NCBI GenBank assembly: GCA_050633705.1
Contig: JBOEGZ010000013.1
Span: 53,764-117,763 of the forward strand
Reading direction: 5' to 3'
Length of the DNA: 64,000 nucleotides
Source: JAJFHI01 sp050633705
Lineage (GTDB): Bacteria > Pseudomonadota > Alphaproteobacteria > Rhizobiales > Hyphomicrobiaceae
Below the pieces are notes generated by a model. The model worked only from the letters and a program-made list of their open reading frames with translations. It was not told the origin of the DNA and did no database searches. Below, in pieces: positions 8,819 to 17,986 of the stretch (its first letter is position 1; the number at the start of each line of letters is the position of its first letter). Both the position numbers and the translations under genes were made by a program.

Positions 8819-10306
8819 TTAAAGTGAATTGAGAAAACTCAACAAGGCCTCACGATCGCTCTTCGACAAACGAACGAACCCATCCCGAACCGCTTTAGCT
8901 TCACCTCCATGCCACAACACCGCTTCTGTAAGATTGCGCGCGCGCCCGTCATGAAGAAAATTCGTATGCCCGTTCACAACCTTCGTGAGACCAATACCCC
9001 ACAATGGCGCGGTGCGCCATTCATGCCCTGTAGCTTTGCCTTCCGGACGGTGATCTGCGAGCCCCTCGCCTAAGTCGTGCAACAAGAGGTCGGTATAAGG
9101 CCATATCGTCTGATTGCTAAGATGGGGTTCTAGTGGATGCGCGCCTGTTTTCCATGACGGCGTATGACATCGCGCACAGCCAAGGTCATGAAAAATACGC
9201 CGACCTTTAAGAACCTCAGGGTTATTTGCCTTATCGCGTCGAGGGACAGCTAAGTTCGACACGTAACGCACAACGAAATCCATCAACAGATCACCAACCT
9301 CGACATTGCCCTGCTCTGGACTGTTTCCATTCGGCGCAAACCGACATGCCGTTTGGAAAGCCGTGCAATCACCCGATGGCTTTGGAAACAATGTCGTCGA
9401 TAATCCCATGTCTCCCGAAAAGGCTTTGGCGCTTTGTTGACGTAAACTTGGCTGACCCGCTTTCCAACCAAACCGCCCAAGTCTTTCCTTTTTCTGCACG
9501 AGTGACCAGACGAAGTTTGCACGGCCTGAAATGTTGTCACCGTTTTCGTCGTCGGGATCACGAGCAGCAAGAATATCGGCGTCTGGTATGGCCTCCAGAA
9601 GTCCAAGACCAATCATCTGTGGCGCAACCCGTGGAGAGATCATCAGTTTGACATGAGGTTTTCCATAAGCTGGTGCGCCAATTTTATACGTTGGCTGTCG
9701 CAGCACCACGACCGTTCCATCACCAAGCGTCACCGTCTTGCCGCGATACCTGATATGCACGTGCCCCTCTGCGGGGTGTCCTTTGATAGCGCGGTCTTGC
9801 AATTGGCTGCCATATTTCAGGTCTGGCTTTGTTGTTTCCTTCTCTTCATCCGGAACAGATAAATGAAAGATCAATGAAACGGCCGAATCATCTGGATAAT
9901 TTGCTTCTGGCGGATGCCCCCGACCATCTTTTAAATGGCATCTCTGACAACTGCGGGCATTAAAGAGCGGTCCCAAACCATCAGATGAGGCCTGCGAAGA
10001 GGGTGAAGAAACCCAGACTTTGCGAAATATCGCATTGCCGATTCGAAAGTCCGCTTCACCAGCAAAATCGATGTTGGCAGATGGCCGTAAAAAAGCATCG
10101 CGATGGTGGGGCGAACGTCGCGTTGTCGCCGCTCCCCCCGGCAAAGCCTCTAATTGGTCAAACGGTGGAGTGGATTGCGCGTTCACGTATACTGTAGCGG
10201 TGACAGCGAGTGTGAGGCTCATACAAGCGACGACGGATCCGAGTGTTAACTTTGCGCGCACAAGTGTTCGGGCCCGGCCAACCAAGAGAAACTGCAATTT
10301 TTTCAT
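8819..10306 (-). CDS. Di-heme oxidoreductase (DUF1111/'thiol oxidoreductase' family)
   Basis: This is a secreted c-type cytochrome. The 495 residues begin with a signal peptide (basic start, hydrophobic core at about 21-40, AQS cleavage region near 45). Two heme-binding motifs are present, CQRCH at 120-124 and CARCH at 377-381. The first sits in the typical context LGPLFNARSCQRCH of the DUF1111 family. Such proteins belong to the MauG-like di-heme group and are frequently encoded near periplasmic iron-uptake genes. Here the next block is an iron operon, which supports a role in iron acquisition. It is divergent from an Rrf2-type regulator gene with about 165 bases between, so regulation by that protein is plausible. 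Confidence 0.9.
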   Translation of the reverse strand: MKKLQFLLVGRARTLVRAKLTLGSVVACMSLTLAVTATVYVNAQSTPPFDQLEALPGGAATTRRSPHHRDAFLRPSANIDFAGEADFRIGNAIFRKVWVSSPSSQASSDGLGPLFNARSCQRCHLKDGRGHPPEANYPDDSAVSLIFHLSVPDEEKETTKPDLKYGSQLQDRAIKGHPAEGHVHIRYRGKTVTLGDGTVVVLRQPTYKIGAPAYGKPHVKLMISPRVAPQMIGLGLLEAIPDADILAARDPDDENGDNISGRANFVWSLVQKKERLGRFGWKAGQPSLRQQSAKAFSGDMGLSTTLFPKPSGDCTAFQTACRFAPNGNSPEQGNVEVGDLLMDFVVRYVSNLAVPRRDKANNPEVLKGRRIFHDLGCARCHTPSWKTGAHPLEPHLSNQTIWPYTDLLLHDLGEGLADHRPEGKATGHEWRTAPLWGIGLTKVVNGHTNFLHDGRARNLTEAVLWHGGEAKAVRDGFVRLSKSDREALLSFLNSL

Positions 10307-10471
10307 ACTCTTACCGTCAAGTTTCGAAACGTACGACTAACATTCTGTAAATTTCAGGTCTTCCTCTCCTGTTCAAAGTCCGTTTCCTTGCGATTGAAAC
10401 TGGTTGGGTCTTGCTTATGCTGGTGTAAAATGAAACAGTCGATTGCAGAATTTTCAATTTTCGGACCTTAT

Positions 10472-10999
10472 ATGCGCCTCAGCAAAACAACAAACCACGC
10501 CATTCGCGTATTGATCGAATGCGCAGGGGCGGAAAACGAACTGCTTAAAGTTGCCGACCTCTCCGAACGTCTTGGAATTACAAAACAGAATACGTTTAAG
10601 ATCGTCCATTTGCTTTCGCGCTCTGGATTCATCAAAGCCGAGCGCGGTCGCAACGGCGGTGTCAGATTGGCTGGTGCAGCAAACAGCATTCAAATGGGAC
10701 AAGTCGTACGCGCAATGGAAGAGCGCATCGCGACGGCGGCTGTAAATTCAAACCAAGACAGCAAACACTTAGGCGAGATTGTCGATGATGCCTTAGATGC
10801 GTTCACAAGTGTACTTGATGGTTATTCAATTGCTGATATGGCAGCCCAATCTGCCCGTTCGAAACGACGCAATGGCGTTGGCAAGGCAGACGAAAAAAAA
10901 CGCAAAAAAGCAAAAATCAAGACTGCGACTTTAAAGAAAACTTCGCCTCGTTCCAAAACTCAAAAGTCGGGCGCACGCAGGCGTCAGATTGAAAGATAG
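10472..10999 (+). CDS. Rrf2 family transcriptional regulator without cluster cysteines
   Basis: The product is 175 residues if translation begins at the ATG at 10472, where the canonical Rrf2 start MRLSKTTNHAIRVLIECA lies. Upstream in-frame ATGs would add a non-homologous leader. The winged helix (residues 1-80) includes the recognition segment ERGRNGGVRLA typical of NsrR/IscR relatives. The three cysteines that bind an Fe-S cluster in IscR/NsrR at about residues 90-105 are missing; the only Cys is near residue 17. The last 50 residues are a Lys/Arg-rich tail, unusual for the family. It is divergent from the di-heme cytochrome and precedes the iron block, so control of one or both is likely but unproven. 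Confidence 0.88.
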   Translation: MRLSKTTNHAIRVLIECAGAENELLKVADLSERLGITKQNTFKIVHLLSRSGFIKAERGRNGGVRLAGAANSIQMGQVVRAMEERIATAAVNSNQDSKHLGEIVDDALDAFTSVLDGYSIADMAAQSARSKRRNGVGKADEKKRKKAKIKTATLKKTSPRSKTQKSGARRRQIER

Positions 11000-11567
11000 A
11001 CTTTTCATTCTGAAATTTCGTACCCGAGACTTTGCTGCTGCAAAGCAGCCAAACTTGCGTCGGTTAATTCAGCAATAACGACAAACGTCGATGTTTTTCC
11101 CACACCTCTCAAACCCACAGTTTGGATGCTTTTTAGAAGCTTTGCGTTTTGAGGAAGCGTTTCCAGGCATGTGTTCTACCGGCTCTCAAAATCGGGCAGG
11201 TTTTACCAACACGCATTTCTGATTTGAGGCAAAACAGGATGTCGTCGCTGTTTCGTTTACGCAATCTATGAACTTTACCCCACCAAGGCTGGCAAAATTT
11301 TATGAACGGTTCGCGCGCGACGTTGAGGCAAAAATTTGAACAAATCGACGACAAGTCATGACCATGTGGCGCACATTGCAACACCGATTTTGGCCGACCA
11401 ATTTTAGAACCCTTCCAATCTTTACTTCTGCACTCAGGTATTACTTGACGACAACCCCATCAATATGATTTGTCGACGCTTGAGGTCGGGATTAATTATT
11501 GCTCTGCATCATGAGCGCACGGGCATTTCTTAATCGCCAGATTTTCTTACGTTATCGGAGCAATTAT
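11000..11567. other. Intergenic region between the Rrf2 gene and the iron-binding protein gene
   Basis: These 568 bases contain no convincing gene. A small hairpin CTTTGC/GCAAAG at 11030-11045 may end the Rrf2 transcript. The part near 11400-11560 should hold the iron operon promoter and includes a half-site-like TTTAGAA at about 11402, but no complete Irr or Fur operator is evident. A minus-strand open frame of 83 codons at 11133-11384 has no recognisable features. Confidence 0.4.
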
Positions 11568-12626
11568 ATGTTTGGTGCCCAAACAATGTCGTCACGCTTT
11601 TGCATTGCCACAATTGGTTTCGTTCTCACAACAATCATGATGGGCGCGGCCGCTCAGGCCAGTGAAAGCATCAACATCTATTCCTATCGCCAACCGCAAT
11701 TGATTGCGCCGTTGTTGAAGTCGTTTACGGAAAAGACCGGGATTAAAGCAAACGTTGTCTACGCCAAAAGCGGGTTGATCGAACGCATCGCGGCTGAGGG
11801 GAAAAATAGCCCCGTCGACGTGCTCCTGACTGTCGACATCGGGCGCCTGACAGACATGAAGAAACGCAAGCTCACGCAGCCAGTTTCGACACCAGCCATC
11901 TCAGAAAATATCCCGGCAACCTACCGCGACCCGGAAGGTCATTGGATCGGCCTGTCTCAACGCGCCCGCATTATTTACGCTTCGCAAAAACGAGTGACCC
12001 AATCCGACATCACATATGAAGAACTCGCCGATCCCAAGTGGAAAGGAAAAATTTGCGCACGGTCTGGGCAACATCCCTACAACATCGCCCTACTTGCATC
12101 GTTGATCGCACATCACGGAGCCGAACAAGCTGAAAAGTGGGCACGAGGCCTCAAAAACAACCTCGCTCGCAAACCCTCAGGCAGTGACCGTGGTCAGGTC
12201 AAAGGCATTTTTTCCGGCGAATGCGACATAGCCATTGGCAACAGCTATTACATGGCCGCAATGCAAACGAACACGAAGAAGCCGGAGCAACAAGAATGGG
12301 CAAAATCCGTTCGTATTCTTTTCCCTAATGCGAAGGATCGTGGTTCTCACGTCAACATTTCCGGTGCTGTTCTTGCCAAAAATGCACCAAACAAAGCCAA
12401 CGGTATAAAACTGATTGAGTTTCTCGCATCACAAGAAGGTCAGAGAATCTATGCCGACGTCGTGAATGAATACCCACTCAAACCGGGTATTCCAATCTCA
12501 GAACGCGTCAGCAGCTGGGGCAAACTGAAGCCGGATACTTTGGCGCTTGAAAAAATCGCCAATGAGCGCAAGCAAGCATCGCAAATCATGGATCGCGTAC
12601 ATTTCGACCAGGGTCCAGGCGCATAG
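11568..12626 (+). CDS. Periplasmic ferric iron-binding protein of an ABC transporter (FbpA/FutA type)
   Basis: This is a periplasmic binding protein for Fe(III). With the start at 11568, preceded by CGGAG, it has 352 residues. It has a signal peptide (hydrophobic at about 12-30, AQA|SES cleavage region), then the family start INIYSYRQPQLIAPLL. The YY pair in NSYYMAAMQ matches the iron-coordinating tyrosines of FbpA/FutA. The C-terminal block QEGQRIYADVVNEYPL is also typical. The permease and ATPase partners are not adjacent. It heads a probable operon with the Cys-rich protein and the Bfd-like ferredoxin, with bacterioferritin nearby. Confidence 0.92.
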   Translation: MFGAQTMSSRFCIATIGFVLTTIMMGAAAQASESINIYSYRQPQLIAPLLKSFTEKTGIKANVVYAKSGLIERIAAEGKNSPVDVLLTVDIGRLTDMKKRKLTQPVSTPAISENIPATYRDPEGHWIGLSQRARIIYASQKRVTQSDITYEELADPKWKGKICARSGQHPYNIALLASLIAHHGAEQAEKWARGLKNNLARKPSGSDRGQVKGIFSGECDIAIGNSYYMAAMQTNTKKPEQQEWAKSVRILFPNAKDRGSHVNISGAVLAKNAPNKANGIKLIEFLASQEGQRIYADVVNEYPLKPGIPISERVSSWGKLKPDTLALEKIANERKQASQIMDRVHFDQGPGA

Positions 12627-12634
12627 GAGCAGTC

Positions 12635-13171
12635 ATGGGGCGTATTCTGCTGTCCAACACTGACACGACGGGTCGTCAGTCCTACGCCGATCAGTCGTCA
12701 CTTCATAAGACCCTTCATGGCGCCGAGCGTCTTGTCGGGCTTGGTTTTCGCCACTGGTTGGCGGGCTATCGCACAGGCAACGTCGCTTGCTGGGAACAAG
12801 CCTGGAAACTTTACGAAGCAAACCTTGGGACAAACATCGCGCATGGTGTTTTGACAGAGCTTTCGGCATGGGTTCGTGCCGTTAGCGCCTACAGTCGACG
12901 AGACATTTCTGTGTGCTCAAATAATTGCAAGACTTTCTGCCGCGATGAATGTCTTGCTGTATCGATGGTTGCTGCTTCACAACACAAAACCTGCCCTGCC
13001 ATGCGGGCGTGTGCTTTTGCCCTTATTGAAAGCGCAATGATTGATGAAGTTATCGACCAATCTGAGAGTTTTGCTCTGACGTTAAGGTGTGCCGACCAAG
13101 TCTTATCACCACAATCGATTGTAGCGGCACCATTATCTGAAATTCAGCCGATGTCCGAGTATCCTCAATGA
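12635..13171 (+). CDS. Cys-rich hypothetical protein of the iron operon
   Basis: I cannot name this 178-residue protein. It lies 8 bases after the ferric-binding protein gene and overlaps the Bfd-like gene by four bases (ATGA), so it is firmly in the operon. Eight cysteines are present at about residues 52, 94, 98, 102, 106, 120, 126 and 152. The four-residue periodicity CX3CX3CX3C at 94-106 would place four Cys on one face of a helix. No signal peptide is visible, so it is probably cytosolic. A role in metal or iron-sulfur handling is inferred from context and cysteines only. Confidence 0.8.
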   Translation: MGRILLSNTDTTGRQSYADQSSLHKTLHGAERLVGLGFRHWLAGYRTGNVACWEQAWKLYEANLGTNIAHGVLTELSAWVRAVSAYSRRDISVCSNNCKTFCRDECLAVSMVAASQHKTCPAMRACAFALIESAMIDEVIDQSESFALTLRCADQVLSPQSIVAAPLSEIQPMSEYPQ

Positions 13172-13512
13172 TCATTTGCTCTTGCGCTGTGATCTCTGAC
13201 AGCGAAATCGAACAAGCCGTTCTCGATATTATGAGCGTCGACAACGCACCAATTCCAACGCCGGGTATCATTTATCGTCACTTAGCCAAAAAGATGGTTT
13301 GCTGTGGCTGTGCTCCGATTGCCGTTGAGACGATATATAAGAAAATGATGAAACTTGAGAAGCAAGGTTTGATCTGTCCATGCGCGTGTAACACAGCAAG
13401 AAGCAAACTGTTAGAACTTAAACCTTCGCCAATACTAAAGCAGACCTCACCAACAAAAAACCAAGCATCTGACACAAATGACGGACCATTGGTTGTCGCC
13501 TCGTACGGCTAA
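13168..13512 (+). CDS. Bacterioferritin-associated ferredoxin-like [2Fe-2S] protein (BFD domain)
   Basis: This 114-residue protein contains a BFD-like [2Fe-2S] domain at residues 1-65. The pattern is CSC at residues 4-6 and CCGC at 45-48, matching the C-X-C ... C-X2-C ligands of Bfd but with a longer central spacing. E. coli Bfd releases iron from bacterioferritin by reducing its core. The presence of bfr 170 bases downstream supports that role. A second Cys cluster (CPCAC at about 70-74) and a disordered Ser/Thr/Pro tail are extra features. The start overlaps the preceding gene by four bases. Confidence 0.85.
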   Translation: MIICSCAVISDSEIEQAVLDIMSVDNAPIPTPGIIYRHLAKKMVCCGCAPIAVETIYKKMMKLEKQGLICPCACNTARSKLLELKPSPILKQTSPTKNQASDTNDGPLVVASYG

Positions 13513-13579
13513 TGGTCGACGTCCGTCATTTTATTTCACAAGTGATTTCCCACTCATCAATATTTGATGCAACACATCT

Positions 13580-13602
13580 AACAATGATTGCCAAGCATTG
13601 TT
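13580..13602. promoter_or_regulatory. Inverted repeat in front of bacterioferritin
   Basis: AACAATG (13580-13586) and CATTGTT (13596-13602) form a perfect 7-bp inverted repeat with a 9-base spacer, about 85 bases before the bfr start. Its position suits an operator, possibly for an iron-responsive regulator, but it does not match a Fur or Irr consensus that I can state with confidence. Confidence 0.35.
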
Positions 13603-13685
13603 TTGTATAGGACAATAAGTCCATAATGTGTTGGGTGTTCGTCAACGGACCGAGCACGAAAAATTTAAAAATTGCGAGGATTGTG

Positions 13686-14171
13686 ATGAAGGGCGACAAA
13701 GACGTCATCGAAATGTTGAACGGCGCACTTAAGCTAGAGCTCGGTGCGGTGAACCAATATTGGCTCCACTACCGCCTTCTCGACGATTGGGGCTACGCCA
13801 AACTTGCAAAAAAAGAACGTGAAGAATCGATCGAAGAGATGCAACACGCCGATAAAATTATCGAACGCATCATCTTTCTAGAAGGCCATCCAAATCTCCA
13901 ACATGTGGCCCCCTTAATGATCGGTGAAAACATCAAGGAAGTCCTTGAGTGCGATCTGAAAGGTGAATACGAGGCGATTGCGCACTACACAAAAGGCCGC
14001 CAGCTTTGTCGTGAGAAAGACGACTATGTAACGATGCAGATCTTTGAAGACCTTCTGAAAGACGAAGAAGGTCATGTTGACTTTCTCGAAACCCAGCTCG
14101 ACTTGCTTGGCAAGATTGGCGAGAAAAACTACGGCCTGTTGAATTCTGAATCCGCCGACAGCGAAGGCTAA
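13686..14171 (+). CDS. bfr: Bacterioferritin
   Basis: Bacterioferritin forms a 24-subunit heme-containing cage that oxidises and stores iron. The start at 13686 (MKGDKDVIEML) gives 161 residues, the usual length; an upstream ATG at 13626 would add a non-homologous leader. Ferroxidase ligands are seen in ELGAVNQYWLHYRL, EEMQHADKI and in the later EDLLKDEEGH. The Met of EEMQHADK, about residue 52, is the expected heme ligand. The gene follows the Bfd-like gene, which links storage with release. It has its own upstream region with an inverted repeat, so it may be transcribed separately. Confidence 0.97.
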   Translation: MKGDKDVIEMLNGALKLELGAVNQYWLHYRLLDDWGYAKLAKKEREESIEEMQHADKIIERIIFLEGHPNLQHVAPLMIGENIKEVLECDLKGEYEAIAHYTKGRQLCREKDDYVTMQIFEDLLKDEEGHVDFLETQLDLLGKIGEKNYGLLNSESADSEG

Positions 14172-14631
14172 GATTTCAAAACGGTTGGCATGTCGTCCTA
14201 GAAAGAGATCAAGGCGGTCACGCTTCAGACTGGGCTATGGTGGTCGGGGTCGGCGACCACTTCCGCCTTTGGCAAATCTGCTTGACAGACCAGGGTGTTG
14301 CATTCCCAGGATAGTTCAAGAGCTGATCTTCATAATTTCCACGGTCACGGCAGTCGGCGGCCGAAAATATCGACAGCCTGAATTAACGGTGATTGCAGCC
14401 CAATTGCAAAAAACACTGATTTTTTTGACCGTCACTGGGCTGAATTTGTTGCATCGTCGCAAAAGTGAGATAATTAGAACGCCCAGCACAGTCAGGCCCA
14501 TATCTTGTGGTTGCTAACCAGCAGGGCTCGCCAATTCAATAGGTTGGCATCTTGAAACGGTAATAGTATCTGCAATTTTTCTGTTATAAAGCGGATATCG
14601 TAACCACCGTCTGGTTAACGGGGGAAAGTCA
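14172..14631. other. Intergenic region between bfr and the capD-like gene
   Basis: These 460 bases contain no gene that I can support. A nested hairpin at 14211-14269 is described separately. Close to the following gene, TAACCA and TGGTTA (14601-14606 and 14612-14617) form a perfect inverted repeat with a 5-base spacer just ahead of the ribosome binding site, and may be a regulatory site. Confidence 0.45.
14211..14270 (+). terminator. Probable bfr terminator, nested hairpin
   Basis: AAGGCGG (14211-14217) pairs with CCGCCTT (14263-14269), and inside it TGGTCG (14241-14246) pairs with CGACCA (14254-14259). A short T-run follows. It begins 40 bases after the bfr stop codon. Confidence 0.5.
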
Positions 14632-16581
14632 GTGGGTTTGTTTGTCAAGCTGTCGAAGCTGCCTCGCAGCGTAAAGCATTGGATGCTGGGAATCCTGGAT
14701 GTCTTTATCCTAGCATTTTCCATCTGGGCAGCCGTCTCATTGCGCCTTGGCGAATACTACGTCCCGGCACATTGGACGGATGGCATCGTGTTGGCCGTTG
14801 CGGTCGCTTGCGGAAGTCTCATCTTCATCCGCTTTGGGCTTTATCGCCAAGTCGTCCGCTATATGGACATGGCAAGCAACCTACGGATTGTTTACGGCGT
14901 CACTCTAACGATGATGAGCCTCGGCTTACTTGTGGCCATATCCCGATTTGACTCGTTTCCACGCTCTTCCTTTTTACTGTTTTGGATCGTCGCCGTCGCG
15001 CTAACGGTGGCCAGTCGTCGGGCGATCCAGTTTGTTTTGTCTTCACTCAACCAACGCCAACACAAACAAGAACTCGACCCAGCCAAACCGGTTTTGATTT
15101 ATGGCGCCGGTAAAGCAGGCCACATGCTGGCCAAGGAACTCAAACGTGTCGGCACACACCAGCCGATTTACTTCATTGACGATGATCAATCGTTGTGGGG
15201 GCAAAAAGTTAGCAGTCTCAAGGTGCGCGCTCCAGACGATATCGCGAAAGTGATTGCTGACAGAGACGTTAAAGATATCTTTCTCGCAGTACCTTCACTG
15301 TCGACCAAACGTCGGCGCGAGATCGTCATGTCATTGGAAACCTTTCCTGTCGCCGTCAAGACGGTTCCAAGCATCAGTGAAATCGTGACGGACAACGTCG
15401 CCATCAGCAACGTGCGCCCTATCGATGCCTCCGATCTTTTATGCCGCGAACCCGTGCCACCCAAACTGGAAATTTTGCAAAAGACAATCAAAGGCAAATC
15501 TTTGCTGGTGACGGGTGCTGGCGGTTCAATTGGCTCTGAAATCGTCAATCAGTTGCTGAAGTTGCAACTCGGCCCCAAGCGGATCGTCCTTTACGACATT
15601 TCAGAAGCCGCTTTGTATCAAGTTGAGATGAAAGTTCGGGAACTACTCGAACAGCGTGCAAAGAAGGCGCGGAAAGAAAACCGTATCGAGACGCCATGTG
15701 AAGTCGTCTCTTGTCTTGGCTCAATTCTCAACGCAGACGATCTGCGATTGACGATAAAAAAGTACGACATTTCGACCATTTATCATGCCGCCGCTTACAA
15801 GCATGTTCCGATCGTCGAACTCAATCCGTTTATGGGCTTGAACAACAACACCATTGGCACAAGTGTGATCGCCGAGATCGCCCATGAAATGCAAATCGAA
15901 CGGTTTGTTCTGGTCTCAACCGACAAGGCCGTTCGTCCGACAAACATCATGGGCGCCAGCAAGCGACTTGCCGAATTGGCCGTTCAAGCGACCGCTGCAC
16001 GAAGCGACAGCAAGACAATCTTTTCCATGGTCCGCTTTGGCAATGTGTTGGCGTCGTCTGGCTCTGTCGTCCATCGTTTTAAAAAGCAAATCGAAGACGG
16101 CGGCCCCTTGACAGTTACCCATCCTGACGTCACCCGCTACTTTATGTCGATTGAGGAAGCAGCCCAACTTGTCATTCAATCGGCAACTATCGCAAACAGC
16201 GGTGACTTGTTTATTCTTGATATGGGTGATCCCATTAAGATCGATGGCCTTGCCAGGCTCATGATTAGGCTCGCGGGCATGAATGTCGACGAAAACGGCG
16301 ACGGGACAGGCGATATTGCTATCGAGTACACCGGCCTGCGGCCTGGAGAAAAACTTTACGAAGAACTTTTACTCGCATCAAAGACTGGTGATACGGACCA
16401 TCCGCGCATTAAACGCTGCGATGAACCCTTCATTAGCTCAGACCAACTTGATGTCGAGCTTAAGATACTAGAGCAAGCGATTGTCGACCACGACATTAAA
16501 ACCGTCCAGGACTTGCTCTTCCGGCTTGTTGAAGGCTATCAATCTGATACGCACCGCCAAAAAGAAACAGCGGCTGCTTAA
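14632..16581 (+). CDS. Membrane-anchored nucleotide-sugar 4,6-dehydratase (CapD/WbpM/FlaA1 family)
   Basis: This 649-residue protein starts at a GTG preceded by GGGGGAAAG. Four N-terminal membrane segments (about 12-130) are followed by a first nucleotide-binding region (VLIYGAGKAG near 155) and then the catalytic SDR domain (TGAGGSIGSEI near 295). The motifs STDKAVRPTNIMGASKR and VRFGNVLASSGSV are characteristic. Relatives convert UDP-GlcNAc-type sugars to 4-keto-6-deoxy intermediates for O-antigen, capsule or glycan synthesis at the inner face of the membrane. It opens the polysaccharide region. The exact sugar is not deducible. Confidence 0.93.
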   Translation: MGLFVKLSKLPRSVKHWMLGILDVFILAFSIWAAVSLRLGEYYVPAHWTDGIVLAVAVACGSLIFIRFGLYRQVVRYMDMASNLRIVYGVTLTMMSLGLLVAISRFDSFPRSSFLLFWIVAVALTVASRRAIQFVLSSLNQRQHKQELDPAKPVLIYGAGKAGHMLAKELKRVGTHQPIYFIDDDQSLWGQKVSSLKVRAPDDIAKVIADRDVKDIFLAVPSLSTKRRREIVMSLETFPVAVKTVPSISEIVTDNVAISNVRPIDASDLLCREPVPPKLEILQKTIKGKSLLVTGAGGSIGSEIVNQLLKLQLGPKRIVLYDISEAALYQVEMKVRELLEQRAKKARKENRIETPCEVVSCLGSILNADDLRLTIKKYDISTIYHAAAYKHVPIVELNPFMGLNNNTIGTSVIAEIAHEMQIERFVLVSTDKAVRPTNIMGASKRLAELAVQATAARSDSKTIFSMVRFGNVLASSGSVVHRFKKQIEDGGPLTVTHPDVTRYFMSIEEAAQLVIQSATIANSGDLFILDMGDPIKIDGLARLMIRLAGMNVDENGDGTGDIAIEYTGLRPGEKLYEELLLASKTGDTDHPRIKRCDEPFISSDQLDVELKILEQAIVDHDIKTVQDLLFRLVEGYQSDTHRQKETAAA

Positions 16582-16681
16582 AGCAACATCCGTGCTCACT
16601 TCTGGCTTGCCAACTTTGATGACAAACTGCCTTAAGGTGATTTCAAACTGACGCCTGGCAACTCTGGAACAAATAATTCAG

Positions 16682-17986
16682 ATGCGATTCCCGCAACAAG
16701 CTGATCGTTGGCAGATCGCCTCCCTTGAGTGGACCCTTGCTGTCGTTATCGCCGGACTTCTCTTGGTGCCGCGTGCGTCATTGATTTTGCTCATCATCTT
16801 GGCCGCTGTTGCAATCTTTGTTCAGCGACTAGGTTCTACCAATTCAACGCAACAACCGCCCGACCCGATTACCAAGTCGGCGATATTCATCACGGCCGCG
16901 CTATTTTTAAGCTGGGCACTTCTTAGTACAGTTTGGTCAATCGATGCCATGCGCTCGCTAAGACAACCTGGCCTCGTCGTTCTTGTGCTGGTGTTATGCG
17001 CACTGTTTCTCCGCGCCGTTTCCTCAGCAAACCCGAACGACTTTTGGTTCTTAAAACGCGGTATCCTTTATGGTTTCGCCATTGGACTGGCCTACCTTGT
17101 TATCGAAGAACTCACAGATCGCGGCATAATGCGGGCCGTTGTTAACACGTTCAGTTTTGTTGCCCCCCCCACCCCCTCATTGGTCGATCGCGCTGGAACT
17201 ACGATAACGTCCATCCTACCGTCAGCGCTCAACCGACACTTAACAGTCTTGACCCTTTTCCTCTGGCCAATTCTGCTCGTACTGCACTTTTTTGTTGGGC
17301 ATGATGGTCGAGCGCCGTGGGGCAAAATTCTCTATGTTACAATCCTAGCACTCACGGTTTATGTTTTGCTGGCATCGGATCACGACAGCTCAAAACTCGC
17401 ATTGGTAACAGGCCTTATCACATTCTCACTCGCTTGGGTTCGACCAAAGCTTGCCCGTTACGTCGTCATGGCCGGTTGGGTCGCTGCAACGCTGTTTATG
17501 GTGCCAACCGTCACGTTTTTAGATCGAACCGGCGTGAAGGAAATGACGATTTTGCCGTCAACAGGCCGTGACCGAATTTACATTTGGACTCATACGGTTC
17601 ACCAATTTTACAATTCACCGATCATTGGCATTGGTGCCGCTGGAACGCCCGTTGCAAATGCCAAAAAGACGACGTCCGACAAGTCGTTTAAGTATCGCCT
17701 CAACAGACACGCCCACAACATGTACTTGCAAAATACTTTCGAACTTGGATTGATTGGCGCGGCGTTGCTATGCCTGTTCGGAGTTGCAATCCTCCATGCA
17801 ATTGGGTCACTCACGCCCGCCGCATTGCCATTTGCGCTCGCTCAATTCAGCACTGTTGCAGCCCTTTGTTCCGTCAGCTACGGACTTTGGCAATTTTGGT
17901 TGACGGCCGTCTTTTCCATTAGCGCCATTGTGCTTTACATTGCGATGTCGCCGCACAACCGCCCACAATCCAACGTCAACGCTTAG
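16682..17986 (+). CDS. O-antigen ligase/polymerase-like membrane protein
   Basis: The 434 residues form roughly ten to twelve hydrophobic segments with a large periplasmic loop in the C-terminal half. The loop contains GRDRIYIW and RHAHNMYLQNTFELGLIG, which match the Wzy/WaaL family (O-antigen ligase domain) pattern of an essential His/Arg region before the last helices. Such proteins polymerise or ligate lipid-linked glycans at the periplasmic side. The preceding dehydratase and following sugar genes agree. The stop codon overlaps the end of the convergent fucose synthase gene by four bases. Ligase and polymerase cannot be separated by sequence alone. Confidence 0.85.
   Translation: MRFPQQADRWQIASLEWTLAVVIAGLLLVPRASLILLIILAAVAIFVQRLGSTNSTQQPPDPITKSAIFITAALFLSWALLSTVWSIDAMRSLRQPGLVVLVLVLCALFLRAVSSANPNDFWFLKRGILYGFAIGLAYLVIEELTDRGIMRAVVNTFSFVAPPTPSLVDRAGTTITSILPSALNRHLTVLTLFLWPILLVLHFFVGHDGRAPWGKILYVTILALTVYVLLASDHDSSKLALVTGLITFSLAWVRPKLARYVVMAGWVAATLFMVPTVTFLDRTGVKEMTILPSTGRDRIYIWTHTVHQFYNSPIIGIGAAGTPVANAKKTTSDKSFKYRLNRHAHNMYLQNTFELGLIGAALLCLFGVAILHAIGSLTPAALPFALAQFSTVAALCSVSYGLWQFWLTAVFSISAIVLYIAMSPHNRPQSNVNA

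Noticed and set aside
11133..11384. Open frame of 83 codons on the minus strand between the Rrf2 and iron-binding protein genes
   Set aside because: No family motif, odd composition and no ribosome binding site; it lies in the expected promoter region.
17983..17986. Four-base overlap of two convergent genes considered as a gene-boundary error
   Set aside because: Both proteins are full length with normal C-terminal ends, and such overlaps are common.
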